Shown piece after piece: positions 33,422-48,400 of a stretch of 64,000 bases of DNA. Source of the stretch: Sebastes aleutianus (lineage: Eukaryota; Chordata; Actinopteri; Perciformes; Sebastidae); assembly GCA_916700875.1 (NCBI GenBank), contig CAKAKS010000060.1, positions 30,401,120 to 30,465,119 on the forward strand, in the 5' to 3' direction. The notes below the pieces were generated by a model. That model was not told where the DNA came from. It saw only the letters and a list, made by a program, of their open reading frames with translations, and ran no database searches. The translations under genes and the position numbers were made by a program. Position 1 is the stretch's first letter. Each line of letters opens with the position of its first letter.

Positions 33422-36400
33422 GAAGCTCTGAGAAGGAGGCACAGAAACAGACTGAATCACAGTGTGTGAATCTAGTGTCGACCATAGACTGAATACAGAG
33501 ATGGACGACGCGTCTCCGCTTCCTCCCACTGTACGGAAGTGAAGCCAAAATATCCCGGATACGGGAGCTGCTATCTTGCTCCTTTCAAGTCATTTGGAGC
33601 CAGAGTCTGCGCGGTAGTGATCGGGCGGTGGAGCCGCGGTATCGAGGTCAACAGCTGCTTGCACTTTTTCGTTGAAAATGTTTTAGAGAGATGTTGATTC
33701 AACTTTGGAGGATGCAGTTTATGGTGCTGTCGAGTTGTATTGTATTCTATTATTTTGTCCACCCCATTTATATCAATGAAGGCAGGCTAAATAACAGAAA
33801 CACCTCTCTTTAGCGTCCATACAAACTGAACACACTGGAGGACATCTGAGTTGATCACAGAGATAGGGACGTTTTTCTTTTCAGTCAACATTCTTCTACT
33901 CAAAGAGACACAAGAATGTGACTCGTCACGACCCAGATGTACGAGTACTTAAGATTATTGTCTGTCAACAACACATTCAAACACGGTATTAACACCTGCA
34001 GACACTCCCTTGATTCTTGAGTCTACAAAGACTGGAGCCGACAGTGACACTGTGACATACATATAAACCTGTCAGCCATCGATCAGTGTCATGACACCTA
34101 CAAGACAGGCAGATTAGTAACTGAGATACAATGAGACATGGTTACCGCTGTACAAATGTTTCAATGATTATTATCTTCTGGTATTATACTCTAGGACTGT
34201 CAAGTGATTAAAAAATCATCAATCGCAAATGATCTCACATTTTATATCAGTTAAAAATGTACCTTAAAGGGAGATTTGTCAAGTATTTAATACTCTTATT
34301 AACATGGGAGTGGGCAAATATGCTTGCTTTACGCAAATGTATGTATATATGTATTATTGGAAATCAATTAACAACACAAAACAATGACAAATATTGTCCA
34401 GAAACCCTCACAGGTACTGCATTTAGCATAACAAATATGACCCAAAAGTCCCAAAGTGCATGGGATTAACATAAAGTGGGCATTTCTGTAAAGGGGAGAC
34501 TCGTAGGTACCCATGGAAACCATTTTCATTCACATAACTTGTGGTCAGAGGTCAAGTGACGCCTTTGAAAATGGCCATTACAGTTTTTCCTCGCCAAAAT
34601 TTAGCGTAAGTTCGGAGCGTTATTTAACCTCCTACGTGACAAACTAGTAGGACCAATGGATTCCTTAAATTTTCATACGATAGTTTAATATGATACCAGC
34701 CTTAAAAATCGCAAGTTGCGTTAACGCGTTACTATCGCATTAACTTTGACAGCCTTATTATTTTTGTAAGATCTCTGAATTTGATATAGATTAAAGGTGG
34801 ATGTGGGCCAGATCTGAAGCCAAAATGTAAAAAGAAAATGTTGATAAATAAAGAAAATGTTCAGGCACTAGTTTAGGACCATTCAGCCTTGATGGCTCAT
34901 GGGAGACGACATCCATGCCTCACCTGCTGGTGAGTATCTAAATGGATTAATGGATTTTATGGTCCTGACAAAATCATGTGTAATCAGCGGATGAATACAG
35001 AGCAAAAACATCCCAACGACGACCACTGGCTTCACTTCAATGTATGTAACACAGAGTGGTGTTATGGACAAGTCTGTACTGAACTTAAACATATTGGCTT
35101 TGCCTCTGGCTCCTCCAGGGTGCTGCTCCTGCATGTCGGCTTAAGGCACAGCATTAACACCTACAGACACTCCTTTAATTCTTGAACCTACAAAGACTGG
35201 AGCCGACAGTGACACAGTCGCCCCATAGGAACCTGTCAGCCATCGATCAGTGTCAAGACACCTACAAGACAGGCGGATTAGTAACTGGGGTACAATGAGA
35301 CATGGTTACTGCTGTAAAAATGTTTTATTATCTTTTATTATCTATTAAAATAATAGAGTTTTAACCAGCTCCGGTTGGGGCAAAGGCTCGTATAACTCTC
35401 TCTAGGTGTGATGAAAACTCATTTTCCAAGGCTGTAAACATTTTAAATTCACCACAACGCTGCTCATTAACATATCATGGACTTTAATATTAAACCCAAA
35501 ACAGCTCTGAGACAAAAAGAGACGTGTTTTGTTTTTACTTAAATGGGTTGTAAAAGCATTAGTGATGTGTACACGCACATTTTTTTCACAATTCTTTACA
35601 ACTTGAGGTAAACGTTACTTGAAGCTTTATAGCTATTTGTCTAGGCGTTTTCAATGAAACATGTTAACAGCGTGATTCTTGTGAGTGTGTGGAAGTGGCT
35701 GCTGTGACGCTCATTAGTGCTAATGGACCCAGTGGATCAGCTCTAGCAGAGAATTAATGGACACAAGTGGGTTTATATTGACATGCTGCTTGACTGTTTG
35801 TGTTCTCTTCGTACACAAGTACGACGGCGAGACAGAGAGGGCTCCTTACAGCAGAATGGCGTGCAGCGCTGTGGCCGCTGAGAGATGCACCAATTACACG
35901 ACTCTTCAGTGGAAAACACTGAGTGTACTTCCATGCTAGCGGCTCTGTGAGGCTGTACTCGGACACGGTGGTGCTTTTAGCTAAATGCTAAAGTAAGTAT
36001 TAGAGCTGCAAGGATTAATTAATTAATTGATTGGTTGGCAACTATTAAATAAACCGCCAACTATTTTGATAATCGATTAATCCTTTTGAGTAATTTTTGA
36101 AGAAAAAAAAAGTAAAAATTCTCTAATTCCAGCATCTTAAATGTGAATATTTTCTGGTTTCTTTACTTCTCTATGACAGTAAATTGATGAATATCTTTGA
36201 ATTTGTGGACGAAACAAGACATTTGAGGACCTTTCGGAACAGTGATTAACATTTTTCACCGTTTTCTGATATTTTATAGCTCAAACAACTAATCGATTAA
36301 TCGAAAAAATAATCAACAGATTAATCGACAATGAAAATAATCGTCAGTTGCAGCCCTAGTCAGCATGCTCACATGCTCACAATGACAATGCTATTATGCA

Positions 36401-39400
36401 GATTTTTACCATCTTAGTTATCGTCATTCTCTCGGCTCCTCCCGTTAGGGGTCGACTTCCTCTGATGTGACCATGTGTATTTTTTGATCTCTGAATTTAA
36501 TACAGATTAAGGGTGGATGTGGGCCAGATCTGAAGCTACAATTTAAACTTTATTAGATTCGTCATATACATAGCCTACAGGTACGTACATGAAATTTGAC
36601 CTCTGCATTTAACCCAGCATTTTGGGCTGCTGTGAAGCGCGTGGGGAGCAACTTGGGGTTCAGAGTCTCGATCAAGGACACTTCAACATGCAGCCAATAG
36701 GAACCGGCGAATGAATCGCCAACCTCGTGGTTAAAGGACGACCTGCTCCACCCAGTGGGCTCTAGCTAATAAACAAAGAAACAACAAGGAGACAACATCT
36801 ATACCTCGTCTGCTGGCAAATACCTAAATTGATTAAGCTGTAAACACATCATGATAAAATGACCGGAGGTATTTTAAATGTTATGGTTTTACTGTCCTGA
36901 CAAAATCCTCTGTAATCAGTGGATGAATAAAGAGAAAAAACATCACAACAAAGACCACCTGCTTCAGTTCAACGTATGTAACACAGAGTGGTATGACGGT
37001 GTTGGTATATCACAGAGTGGTATGACGGACAAGTCTGAACTGTACTTAAACATGTTGCTCCTGCATGTCAGCTGAAAACAGTGTGTGGCGTCTGAAGAAA
37101 ACGGGAAGACAACGTTGGAAAACCTTGTCGGTGCATGTGCGCATTTGTATTTCTCTTAAGTGCATGTGTATATGTGGGCGTATTTGTGCATGTTTGAGTC
37201 TGTTCTGCGCTGTGTGGGAGTATTGACTGCAAAAACTGTGTGTGCGACCATGTGTGCACTGTACGTATGTGTGTTAATGCTGAGTACATGTGCATATATG
37301 TCCCTGTGCACGTGATATTCTCATATACTATTTACATAATCTAGTGCAAGATCTGTGTGAGGCGTTTGCTTGGGTCTACCTGTTTATATAATCCAGTATG
37401 AAGTGTGTAATTAGAGAGCCTCAGCATAAATATCCCCTGACTTCATGTTTACATTCTGTTCCATCGCAGCCCTGCGCTCAACAACACACGTGTGGAGTCG
37501 CTCTGCACTTATTACTTAAGAATCACACTCTTAATATTTACAAAACAATACACAGTCAGCATGAGACTAACAACTGCGGTGCTGAGAATGGCTGCGAGCC
37601 AACAGATGAGCAAACAAATGCAGATTACATTTGGGAAATTAGGCAAATAAAGCCCAAAAAATACCAGCCTGTTTCATCAAGATAAGGGCAATCTGTTGCA
37701 AGTAAAACAAGGCGGCGCGGCGGAGTTCTGTTTCTGAGCTGGCAAACTGAGAAAGACCTCTGTGGCGAAAGGGCAGCGCTGCAGGATTTATACTCTGCTC
37801 CGAGAGGAGGAATTAAAAACAGAAAAAGAAGTGTAATTTCGGCGAGATTTATTCTTATTTTTCTAAGTGCAGACCACTTGTCTTCCTTCCTCCCACATAC
37901 TAATGTCTGCCGTCTTACTGTAAAATAATAAAGGTTTACACATCACTCCGCCCTCTTAGCTGCAATATCAGAGCTTTTTATTTTGTTACAGAGCAAATGA
38001 CACATTTTGAGGCACAAAGACAAAATGGGAGCTATTGGACGGAGACAGTGTGAGATGGGGGAGAGGAGGAGAGGAGAGGAGAGGCTGGTGGAGAGGGGGG
38101 GGGAGAGTGTGAAATGGAAATGCGAGAAAGAAAGACAAAAAGAAAAAGAGAAAGAGGGGGAATAATAGAGACGAGAAATCTGAGGAGGAGGAGGAGGAAT
38201 GTGTTGGCTTGGCTCCCAGCCTCAAGGATGACTCACAGCTATCTTTGTCCACCCCAGTAACGAGAAACGAACCCCGCCTCGTGGAGTGAAAGAGAGAAAA
38301 AAGCCCACTCCCTCCCCCCTGTTTTGCTATGCCGTTACCGTGGTAACCAAGGCCTTGTCGTCAGGCCTGCTAGTATTTCCAACACGCTGTGGACGCAATG
38401 GAATAAAAAAAAAAGGTGTAGACTTTTCTGTGCAGATTTTAAAAAAAGTCTCAAGACTCAGAGGGGTGTGCTCTTTTGTACGCTCCTGAAGGAAAGTCTA
38501 ACCTATAATTTCTACAAGATATAGTGGACGAATTACTGCAGACACACGGCCAAAAAAGGGACTTTATGAGACCTTAGCAACACCAAAGCCGAGTAGTAAA
38601 TCAGCATCGCGAACTACAACAAAACCTCGTTTTTAAACAAACTTAGCAATTTTAGAGCAGATCCGAATTTGAATTAAGGAAGAAACATTTTTTTTTCATG
38701 TACAATTCTTATAATTTAGCAGAAGCACTATTTAAACTCTGGATTAAAACAACTACAGCAGAAGTTAAATCTGTGTGCAGTTCCACATTTAAAACACTTG
38801 AGATTATACAGCTTCATCATCTAAGCTTTGCACTGAAGGAGCAGCCCTCCCCCGTTTTTCCAACTTTGCAAACCAAATCCATGCTCTCACTACCGACTCG
38901 AGGGTTAACGTAGTCTACTCGTCTGTCCTGCACGTTTGCTGCACTGGATCCCGTTTAAAAGGTTAGTTCACCCAAGTTGCAGTAAAACATATTTCCTTCC
39001 TCACCTCTACTGCTCTCTACACATACAGACGGAGGATTTTTTGCACAGGCTTTGAGATAATCGTCTCTATAATAATGTCTGCTGCCACACAAATATAATT
39101 GAGGTAAATGGCTAATTAGTTTCATTTGTAATTTAATTTAACATCTCTTTCCGGAAACAATGTCCCCATTACTCTGGATAGTTCACAGTCAACAGTAGGG
39201 CTGACCCGAGTGCTTCGACGCTTCAACCGTTGCCATGGTAATCGACCTCCAAATCAGTATTCGAATGCATCTGTTTTTTTATTTTAAATTGTTTTATATA
39301 AAAGTATGTAATAATAGTGTATAAATCCCAAAATCCCCCATGAAATAAGGAATAATCCAACAACAATATTCATATTCAACATTAATTATTATTAGTTATT

Positions 39401-42400
39401 CTCTGATGGGAATCGCTGTTTGTTGCGTTTAGAGGTGCGTGGAGAGGTGCGTGTAGAGGTGCATGTATAGGTGCATGTAGAGGTGCGTGTAGAGGTGCGT
39501 TTAGAGGTGCGTGTGCGCTGCGAAGCTTCGAATACCTTCCAATATTCCTCATTGAAGCTTCGAAGCCTAAAAAAATGGTATTTGGGACAGCCCTAGTCAA
39601 CAGTTTTCATAGCGACGAGTAGAATAAAGGAAAAACAAGAGATGTTCCAGTTGTTTTTTTTAATAATTTCATTGTTGTGAGCATCATAAATGAAATTTAA
39701 TTCACCCACATTTTACTGGGGCGGCGACAGACATCTGGAAAATTTTGATTTCAAACCCCTTAAGGCAAATAAAACCAGTTTTATCTCTATGGTTAGTGAA
39801 GTGAGATCTTCTAATTTTCCTACCTTTTCAGGAAACTTGACTAACATATTTATGGCGGTTACATGAAAAAAGCAAAGTAGCTTCAAGGAATTGAGATACC
39901 TGCATGCACACACCGACACCTGGGAGCTGCCCACTACGGCTGCAGCCTTGTGCTGTTTACAACGGAGCAGCTCCCCTGCAGCAGTCGGGGGTTCAGCGCT
40001 TTGCACATGGGCACATCTGCTATGGAGGAACGGGGGATGTGGGGGGGGCATCTCATACACTTCACCCAGGAGGTTTTCCCTGCCAGTTTGTTTAAAGCAG
40101 TTGTTTCTGTGTGAGAGGCTGCTATAGTTACAGACAATTCATCACCTGGTTCATTTCCTGTTGTACTATTCAAATAATTCATCTGACAGTCCATTGATCC
40201 GTATTGTATGTTACAATGTAAACACACACACACAGCGTCTGGCAAGAATGTGTGGGCACGTGTGGGTGGGGTTTCCCGATGACTCATTGCTCAAACACAG
40301 AGGAAAAAAGGGGTTCTCCCAAATTCCCTATAGACTGTCGAAAAATGTTCCCTTCTCCAATTATAGCCCCTCTTTCCTTCTTCCATCCTCACTACCGTTT
40401 AGTTCAGCTGTTCACAGAGCGGCTTTATGTGCAGAACACTGGAGGGAAAAGGTGACTAAGAGGAAGGTCGTTGAATAATGGGGTTTTTAGTAAACAAACA
40501 GAAATAGAGCCGGCACCGGGAAACACAAGCTGCAGTACAGTTTAATACGCTGTTAATGGGCCATTAGAATAAAACACTTTCTTTGAAGAACGCTGCAGCT
40601 AATTATCATTTTCATTTGATCTTGTAATTATTATTTTTTTCTATTTATCAGTTAACGGCTGTTTCTACAAGAGTTTAAAAAAAGAGAGCCAAATATTCCC
40701 ATCACATTTTCCTGGAGCACAAAGTGACAAATTGTTTGTTTTGTCTTATTGATCATCCAATACCCTCAGGTCTCTAATCGGTTAACAAGCAGTGGCCCAA
40801 ATGCATGCTGGGAGGATGGGTAAGTCCTCTTACTTGTTGGGACGGCATCGAGTTCAATCCACACTCATCTTGAAACTAGTGATTGAGACCATAAACTCAT
40901 GTTTACAATGTTTACTGAGGTAATAAATCAAGTGAGAAGTAGGCTCATTATCTCATAGACTTCTATACAATCAGACTTCTTTTTGCAACCAGAGGAGTCG
41001 CCCCCTGCTGGTTGTTAGAAAGAATGCAAGTTTAAGGCACAAGGCGGCCTCATAGAGACAGACAACCATTCAAACTCACATTCACACCTATGGGCAATTT
41101 AGAGACAACAGTGAAGCTAACCTGCATGTCTTTGAACTGTGGGAGGAAGCCGGAGAACCCGGTGAACCCGGAGGTAACCCACGCAAACACGGGGAGAACA
41201 TGCAAACTCCACACAGAAGGGCCCCAAGCCGCGTTTGAACCTGCGAACCTGCGGCAGTGATAACCACTGCACCACCGTGCAGCCCCAAATCAAATCAAGT
41301 AATTACAAATGATTTATAATATAAATAATAATATATTATTATAAAATAAATAAATAGGTAGCTCTATGAAATCATTTCAGCGTCTCCTCTGACTTCCCTT
41401 TTAGAGGAGACCAGGATCAGGATCCTCATATTTCAGAAACTGGAATGAGTGAATGTTTTCCTATTTCTTCTTTATAAATGACCACAAAAATGTATTCATG
41501 CTGATTCATTTTTAGTCAATCATTTCAGCACTTATTTGTAAAAATGCAACTTTGAAGTGATCTACTTTAACCCATAAATAAAATATTATAAAGCATTAGA
41601 GGTCTGCAGAAAGCCTCTAAGTAAGATCTACTGTTTTACTAACTGCAAACTAAATGAAGACATACAGTACACATGTAAGAGTTAAACAGAGATGTGAGGA
41701 GTATCAACCAGGATCTAAAGCACAGACTGCAAAACGATGATGCAAAAGCCGTTCAGGCCTGCTAGCTCAAGTCGACTGAGCTTTTCCAAGTGTGTTGTGC
41801 AACTCTCCCAAAGAAACATGCCCTAAAATAAACGTTACAGGCTGGCACATGACTGTTTCCTGTGTCTCTTCAGGGATCAAGAACACAATAACAGGGATTG
41901 TGTCTGTGTATACGCATGTGATAAATCACCAGAAAACCGTCAACAACGCAGCCTTTGCCATGGGGGCCACCCGTACACATCCACATGTGGCAGTGGGAAC
42001 AGAGTTGCCAGTGTTCTCGGCCTTAAAGCAGAGCAAATGCCGACCGTGTCTGATTTCAGGAGCCGTCTTCTGACAAGACAAACCACAGAGGGAGGGGACA
42101 GCCGGAGAGGACAGGCGATGTTCTCTCATGTCAAACTCAGGGTTTTTTGTTTAAGCTGTCTCCAAAGCAAACTCTGTAAACTGCAAAGAATCATATGTGC
42201 TCTCTTTGTGCCGTTCACGCATGCGACAATTTACATGTGTTAATACAGTTCCTCAAACACAGTGTCAGTCAACAAGGGATGAAAGAGAGAGGTGTCCCGC
42301 CTTTTAGAAAAGTGTGTGTGTGTGTGTGTTCACAGACGCCAAAAGGCACATCAAACAGCCCTTGTTCCTCGCTGCATGATTAGTTGATGATTCATCTGAG

Positions 42401-45400
42401 AGTGAGTCACACGCTGGTTGCCTGGTCTTTGGTTTGGTTTATGAGAGACTTTTTACTGGTACTGAATCAGATGATTAACTGCGATGATAAAGAGCAGTGC
42501 AAGGACTCAAAGGTAGACACTTCACCCTTTCACTTTCCAATTTACAGTTTCATAAAATAAGCGGGAGGACACAAGAACGTGGGGTCAAAGATAAGGAACG
42601 CTAGCGATGAATCAAAATACAAATTTGTTACTATTAATAGTTGCCCACAACGAGTTTCCTCTCAACAAAACGATCTGGATCAGACCTGAAAAACATGTAC
42701 AATCAAACTTAATCCATGTCTAATTATCTTCTGATCGCACCCTTGCTGAGCCTGCAGGCGCCCGAAAAAACCTTTGCATCCTTTAGATAACAGGTTGAGC
42801 TGCATTGCCTCAACATTTTTGCTTTTGTATGCAGGAATATCTTGCTGCCAGAAGAGACTTTATAAACATCGACGCTCTGCACACACATTCCTTGCATCAG
42901 AGATTTCCAAAGACTTGATTTTATTAGGGTCGCCAAATAAATTTGCAGAATTTCTTCCATGGTCTTTTAACATTTATATCTGCAGTTCACCTCTGAGCCA
43001 CATGAGGGAGCCTGAGTGTTCGTACTGTTGTGATAATTGTAGCCTACTTATAACACTGAATCTAATATGAAAGACTAGCGTACATTCTGTTTGTTTTACT
43101 GATGAGAGGAGAGCCTGTTAACTCCACCTCCATTTATTTAGCCTCATTTATAAAGTATTTAACATCATACTTGCCAATGCTCCAGATTTTCCCGGGAGAC
43201 TCCCGTTTTTCATTGCCCTCTCCCAGTTTCCTCATGATTTATGTCAATTGTTTTACTCCTTTTTCTCCTTTTCGTTATCTCAACCTCTCTCTGGCGCGGT
43301 ACAGCATGCAAAAACAGCCCTACTGTTTCCAGCCAAACGACAATAGAGCTAAACCAAATGTTTTTTCTGGGCGGATGAGAGCTGCTCGTTACACCGTGGC
43401 GCGGTTTGAGCTGCGCTCGCCGCACATCACAGCATCACAGCAAAGCCATCGTGGCGTGGTGCGAGCCATTGGAAATAATAGGATTCAGAGCGCAAAGGTG
43501 CCGTTATCGCATTGTGACTGAAAGGACATTCAGTGAGTGAGAGAAGGAGAGAGAAATGGAGAGTACTAAGAGGAAGAAATGAATGAATGAATGAAAACTG
43601 ATTAATATTAGCCTAGTTTATACCAGATTCACGCCAGAGGGGCAAGTTATTCAGTTTTCTTTCCTGAGAATTAAAAGTAAAATTGAAAGTAGGTCTATTT
43701 AACATAAAAATGCCATTGCAGTGTACTTATTATTTTGTTATTTTAATTCTTTAAAAGTCGCCAGAATGCAGGAAACAAAGTCTCTGAAACTCACATTTTT
43801 GATTTTAAAATCTTCCCTACTTTTGAGGTCTCAAGGTTGGCAAGTATGTTTACATGTGTACATGTTTTCAATAACACAGGCATAAAAACAAAGTTGTGAT
43901 TTATCAAATGCATATCTCTTTGAAATGGCTGATTTACCTATTGAAGATAATATAAGGTGATGCGGAAATGGCAGTAAAAATGGTCAGGAACCTTCATTTA
44001 CAAATTCTCAAGATTTATAGATAAGGCCTGTTATGATTGGGTCACGATGGTTTGTCACGATGGTTTGTCATTTTGTTTTTAAAAGTGGGTCCCCAGAAAA
44101 AAAGGAGGAATACACTGCTTTAGATAAGTTTCAGCTGCATTGCCTCAACCTTTTTGCTTTAAGTATACAGGGATACCTTGCTGCCAGAAGAGACTTTATA
44201 AGCATCGACGCTCTTCACACACAGTATGGTGCTGCAGCAATTCACATCCCTCTGACTGGAGCAGTGTCTCCATTTGCATCCTAGAGTTTAATTCTCATTT
44301 ACATTAACAAGAAATCTCCCCGGTGTTATCACCACCCTCACTTATGCTCCACGCAGTAACAACAGATTGTGTTGAGGCTCGGCGCTCTTTCCAGCTGCAC
44401 TGAGTTACAATGAAAACTCCAAGGGTACAAAGAGTGCTGCTAATGTTAGCTTTAAGCTAAACAAATCCCATGTGGAGTTTATGAGACGGTGATGAGCTTT
44501 GGTCAGCATTCTTTAGTTTTTGCTAGCGTATGAGGGGGGAGAAAAAAAAAAGGATTTGATGCCTGGAGTAGAACCAAGTTGTGGTTGTGGGACGAGCCCG
44601 GCGATCGGGTGCTCTCACGCGACTGGCATTGAATACAGACAGACAGGAAACGCAGCAGAGCTCACTGGTGAGGGCTCGAACACGTCGAACAGAAAGAGAA
44701 ATGTGTTCAAGCAAGGCAAAAGGTGGAGGTGGAGGTGGAGGTGGAGTTTGCATCGGGAAGATTCATGTAGTGTCAGATGAGCTGTAAAACGCTGAAAACG
44801 TTGACTATCCTGTGATTGTCTAAACTCTGGCACTCCGTGTCCTGTTCTCTGTGGCAAACCCCACCCATCTGGCATCAAGTAAAAAAAAAACAAAAAAACA
44901 AAAAAACTATTTCCCAAGTACTTGCTGAGCCAGAGGAGTGTGGGTGTGTGGGTGTGTGTGTGGGAAAACACAAACTGCTATTAACCTTTTCCACTCCACC
45001 CCTCTTTTTCTTAGACCTAGTTCTGTCTTTTTTAGGGGGGTACAGGCCAGGGGGTCTTTAGGGGGAGATAGCAGGTCAGCAGTAAATGACACATAGAAGT
45101 GGTGTTCATCATCTGAAAGCTGGAACCTGGAGATTAATTTGAGATGCAGCTCAGCACTGTGTGTAAAGCTGTTCTAGTCATGAATCAGAAATAATTAAAA
45201 CAATTCATTAATTAATTAAAATAAATGTTTAAAGTGTATAAGAGCGTAGAACATTATGATAGAAGTATATGATGGTCATTCCCATGCTCTAGTATGTCTC
45301 ATAAATTGTTGCAGACATTTCTGGGTTGATACCATTTGTTACACAGATTTGGTGCTACATTTGAAAAAAAATGTTAACAACTAAAGATTGATCAAAAATA

Positions 45401-48400
45401 CCACATTAAGACACCAAGACCTTGAGGAACACCGTAGAAAAAGCCATGCTGTGATTTGGGATCAAAAACTTTTTCCATTTTGAGATTCCTGCAAGGATTG
45501 CATTTTTTCAGGGATTGGATGGCGAGAGCTTCTGTTCTGGAAACTGCTCAGAAAATCTGCATGCAAAAAAACTGCATTGTTTTTGCCCCAAACTGCATGT
45601 GATTATCTGTAAAGAGGAGACTCGTGGGTACCCATAGAACCCATTTTCATTCACATATCTTGAGGTCAGAGGTCCCCTTTGAAAATCGCCGTGCTAATTT
45701 TCCCTCGCCAAAATTTAGCTCAACTTTAGCCTCCTTCCTGACATGCTAGTATTGCATCATGGTTGGTACTAGCCTCTGAAAAACAGGGTGCCGGCACCCT
45801 CAAGGAGTGGAAGAGGTTACAAAAAATAATTTTGGTTGTGCGTAAAATAACACATTTACACAAGAGTAAAATAGCTGATAACGATTTTAAATGATACTAA
45901 TCAGCATCTCCAATTATTTTACCAAAGTACAACAAACTGTAACTGATGAGGAACCACATCAAAATGTAAAAACTTGGCTCCTAATCACATTCCCTCAGTC
46001 CTAATAAACAAGAGTACAACCGCGGTTAATGCAGAACATCTGAGACGTCTCACATTGATTCAAACTCAGCGCCCTGTTTAGATTATATAGTAGAAACGGC
46101 TCCAAACATCCAACTTCAATTCATTTCAGAGTAAATTCGCTTTTTTTTTGCAGATCTGGAAACGGAACAATAGTTACATAACGAACCAGATGGGACGGGG
46201 ATGGTTGAGGTTACAGAGCAGCCAACCTTGCCCACTCCCCCCGATGGGCTGGACTTTGGGCAGAGAGGGCGAGCAAGCAAGAGAAAGAAAGACTATGAGA
46301 GAGAGAAAGAGAGACTGGAGTTCCACCATGTTAAAGTGATTTACTCTGTCCATGTGCGAGTGAGTCATCGAGGGCTTGGCTGGCTCTGAAGGCTCTATGG
46401 AAACTCTAATTCTATAAACTCCACTCACACACACAGCAGCCTGCCAAAACCTCTGCTTGGTACCAAGTTCTGGTCTGCTGAAGTCCAAGACCGACTCTCT
46501 CATTACTCGCACACCAATAAACCCGACAGAGACGGCTCCACACATACGGCAGCCATTCAGCACAGCTACAGGCACATCTGTTCTCCATTACAACGTATTC
46601 TGTTAGAGAACAAATAGTCGCCATACTCTCATCAGGACTTGTAGCATCTTCTAACTCATATGCGTAACTCCCGAGCCTGCCGTGTGTCGCTCACACCCTC
46701 CAGCTGGCTGTTAACGAGGGTCTTTTGGCACAGAGAAGTACTCGTATCGGTACTCGGTATCGGCGAGTAACCAAATGTAAGTACTTGTACTTGTACTCGG
46801 TCTGAAAAAAAGTGGTATCGGTGCATCCCTAGCATCTACTGACATTGTCTGTATTATATAAAAATATTTACAAAACAAAACTGTATTCTTATACAGTATA
46901 TACAGTATAATACCTCTGCATTATGGATCAGAAAATGAGAATTACCGCCTCACGATTGTATGCCTCCACCAACCAGTCAAGTTTACATCCATGTCTGTCA
47001 AAAATGTCATCACTTCATCATTTGATCCTGTTAGACATTTGTGTGAAATCGTCATAATTAGCATATGAATACTTGAGTTGTGGCCATAAACGTGTTTTGT
47101 GAGGTCACAGTGACCTTTGACCGCCAAAATCTAATGAGTTCATCCTTGAGTCCAAGGAGACGTTGCACCAGACAGACGTACGTCCCTGAAAACATAATGC
47201 CTCTGGACAGGGCTGTCGCCAGTGGGAAGGCATAAAAAAAGGTCAGTATCTATTATCAATCTGTTGCAGAGCTGAGATGGTTAATTAATAATCTGCTATT
47301 ATTTTGATAATCAGTTAATCCTTTAAGCATTTCTCAAGCAAAAATGCCCAAAAAATGTCTGTCTCCAGCTCCTCAAATGAGAGGATTTGCTGCATTTTTC
47401 TCTGAATCTGAAGACACATGACCTTGGGATCTGGGATATAAAGTGCTACAGGAATGAGTCCTAAATCCCGGAAATGAGTTAGCATTTTAGCTCTTCCGGT
47501 TTCCTCGTCTGGAAATCAATGAGTTTTTTGAATGGCTTTTTATTTAGATGCCTAAAATAAGGTCTGTGAACGTTTTGTTCTATAATATAAAATACGTCAG
47601 TAAATATCCCTTTCATGAATTTTGAAGCTTCTATATGTCTTATAAAAGGCGGTTGCTAAAAAGGGGCTAAATGAGACTACTAAACGTCATCACGCCGACT
47701 CGTCTACCGTTACAGCCTCGTTGTGTATACTCTCGTTCATGTGACCGTGGTGTAATTCCTTTATAGCCTAACGTTAGCTTTTTACTTCTGCCGATTGCGG
47801 TGGATAGTGGTGTTCATTTGTGAAGATTATTTTGCTGAACAACGCATGTAAGTACCATAAACGTGTGTTTGCAACAGAGTTTATTTTCTGCAATAATCCA
47901 AAAACCCAATGGAACAATCCCATTGGCTTTTTGCCGAGGGAACCAGGGTGATGCTAACTTCCTGGTTGGGCAACAAAAATATGTCATCCCTGGAGCACTA
48001 TTTTTCCACTTTCCACTATTTTCTAGCAGTTTAAGAACAAATAATTACATTAAAATTATCATAAATTGTAGCTGTAATCTCTTGATACAAACGTGAATTT
48101 TGTTGTGGAAGAAAACGTGCATTACTCCTTTAGTTTTCACTTTTTAACTTTCAGTGTTCCGGTGTAATTTCACAAAATGCCGTAGAGAAACTTTAGGACG
48201 AATGTGTTGGGCAGGAAAAACAGCACCTAAAAATTACTAATGCATCTCTTTAAAATAATTCAGGTCTAAATTATTCATCCCTCTCATATGCAAAGCACTA
48301 GAAAGGATGTTTTTTTTGTACTTTTGAACAAGTTATTCAGCATGAAAGTCTTCAGTGTTGTGACGCTTAGAGAGAGTGACTTGGATGACACCCAAAACCA

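Larger units (their letters stand above)
33985..37075. repeat. Local tandem duplication (A-B-A'-B') in lmna intron 1
   Basis: Block A (33,985-34,175) and A' (35,151-35,340) share CTACAAAGACTGGAGCCGAC, CAGCCATCGATCAGTGTCA and ACAATGAGACATGGTTAC. Block B (34,758-35,140) and B' (36,478-37,075) share GGTGGATGTGGGCCAGATCT, GTCCTGACAAAATC and GTATGTAACACAGAGTGGT. Later insertions split the units: a GTTAACGC element at 34,192, a hAT MITE at 36,001 and another repeat at about 36,541. Confidence 0.82.

Noticed and set aside
39433..39516. Regular short repeats that could suggest a CRISPR-like array
   Set aside because: The units are contiguous 12-mers without spacers, inside a hAT MITE in a vertebrate intron.
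43210..43521. Frames over the GC-rich patch at 43.2-43.5 kb
   Set aside because: They fall inside the hAT-type MITE with CATACTTGCCAA ends and carry no transposase motif.
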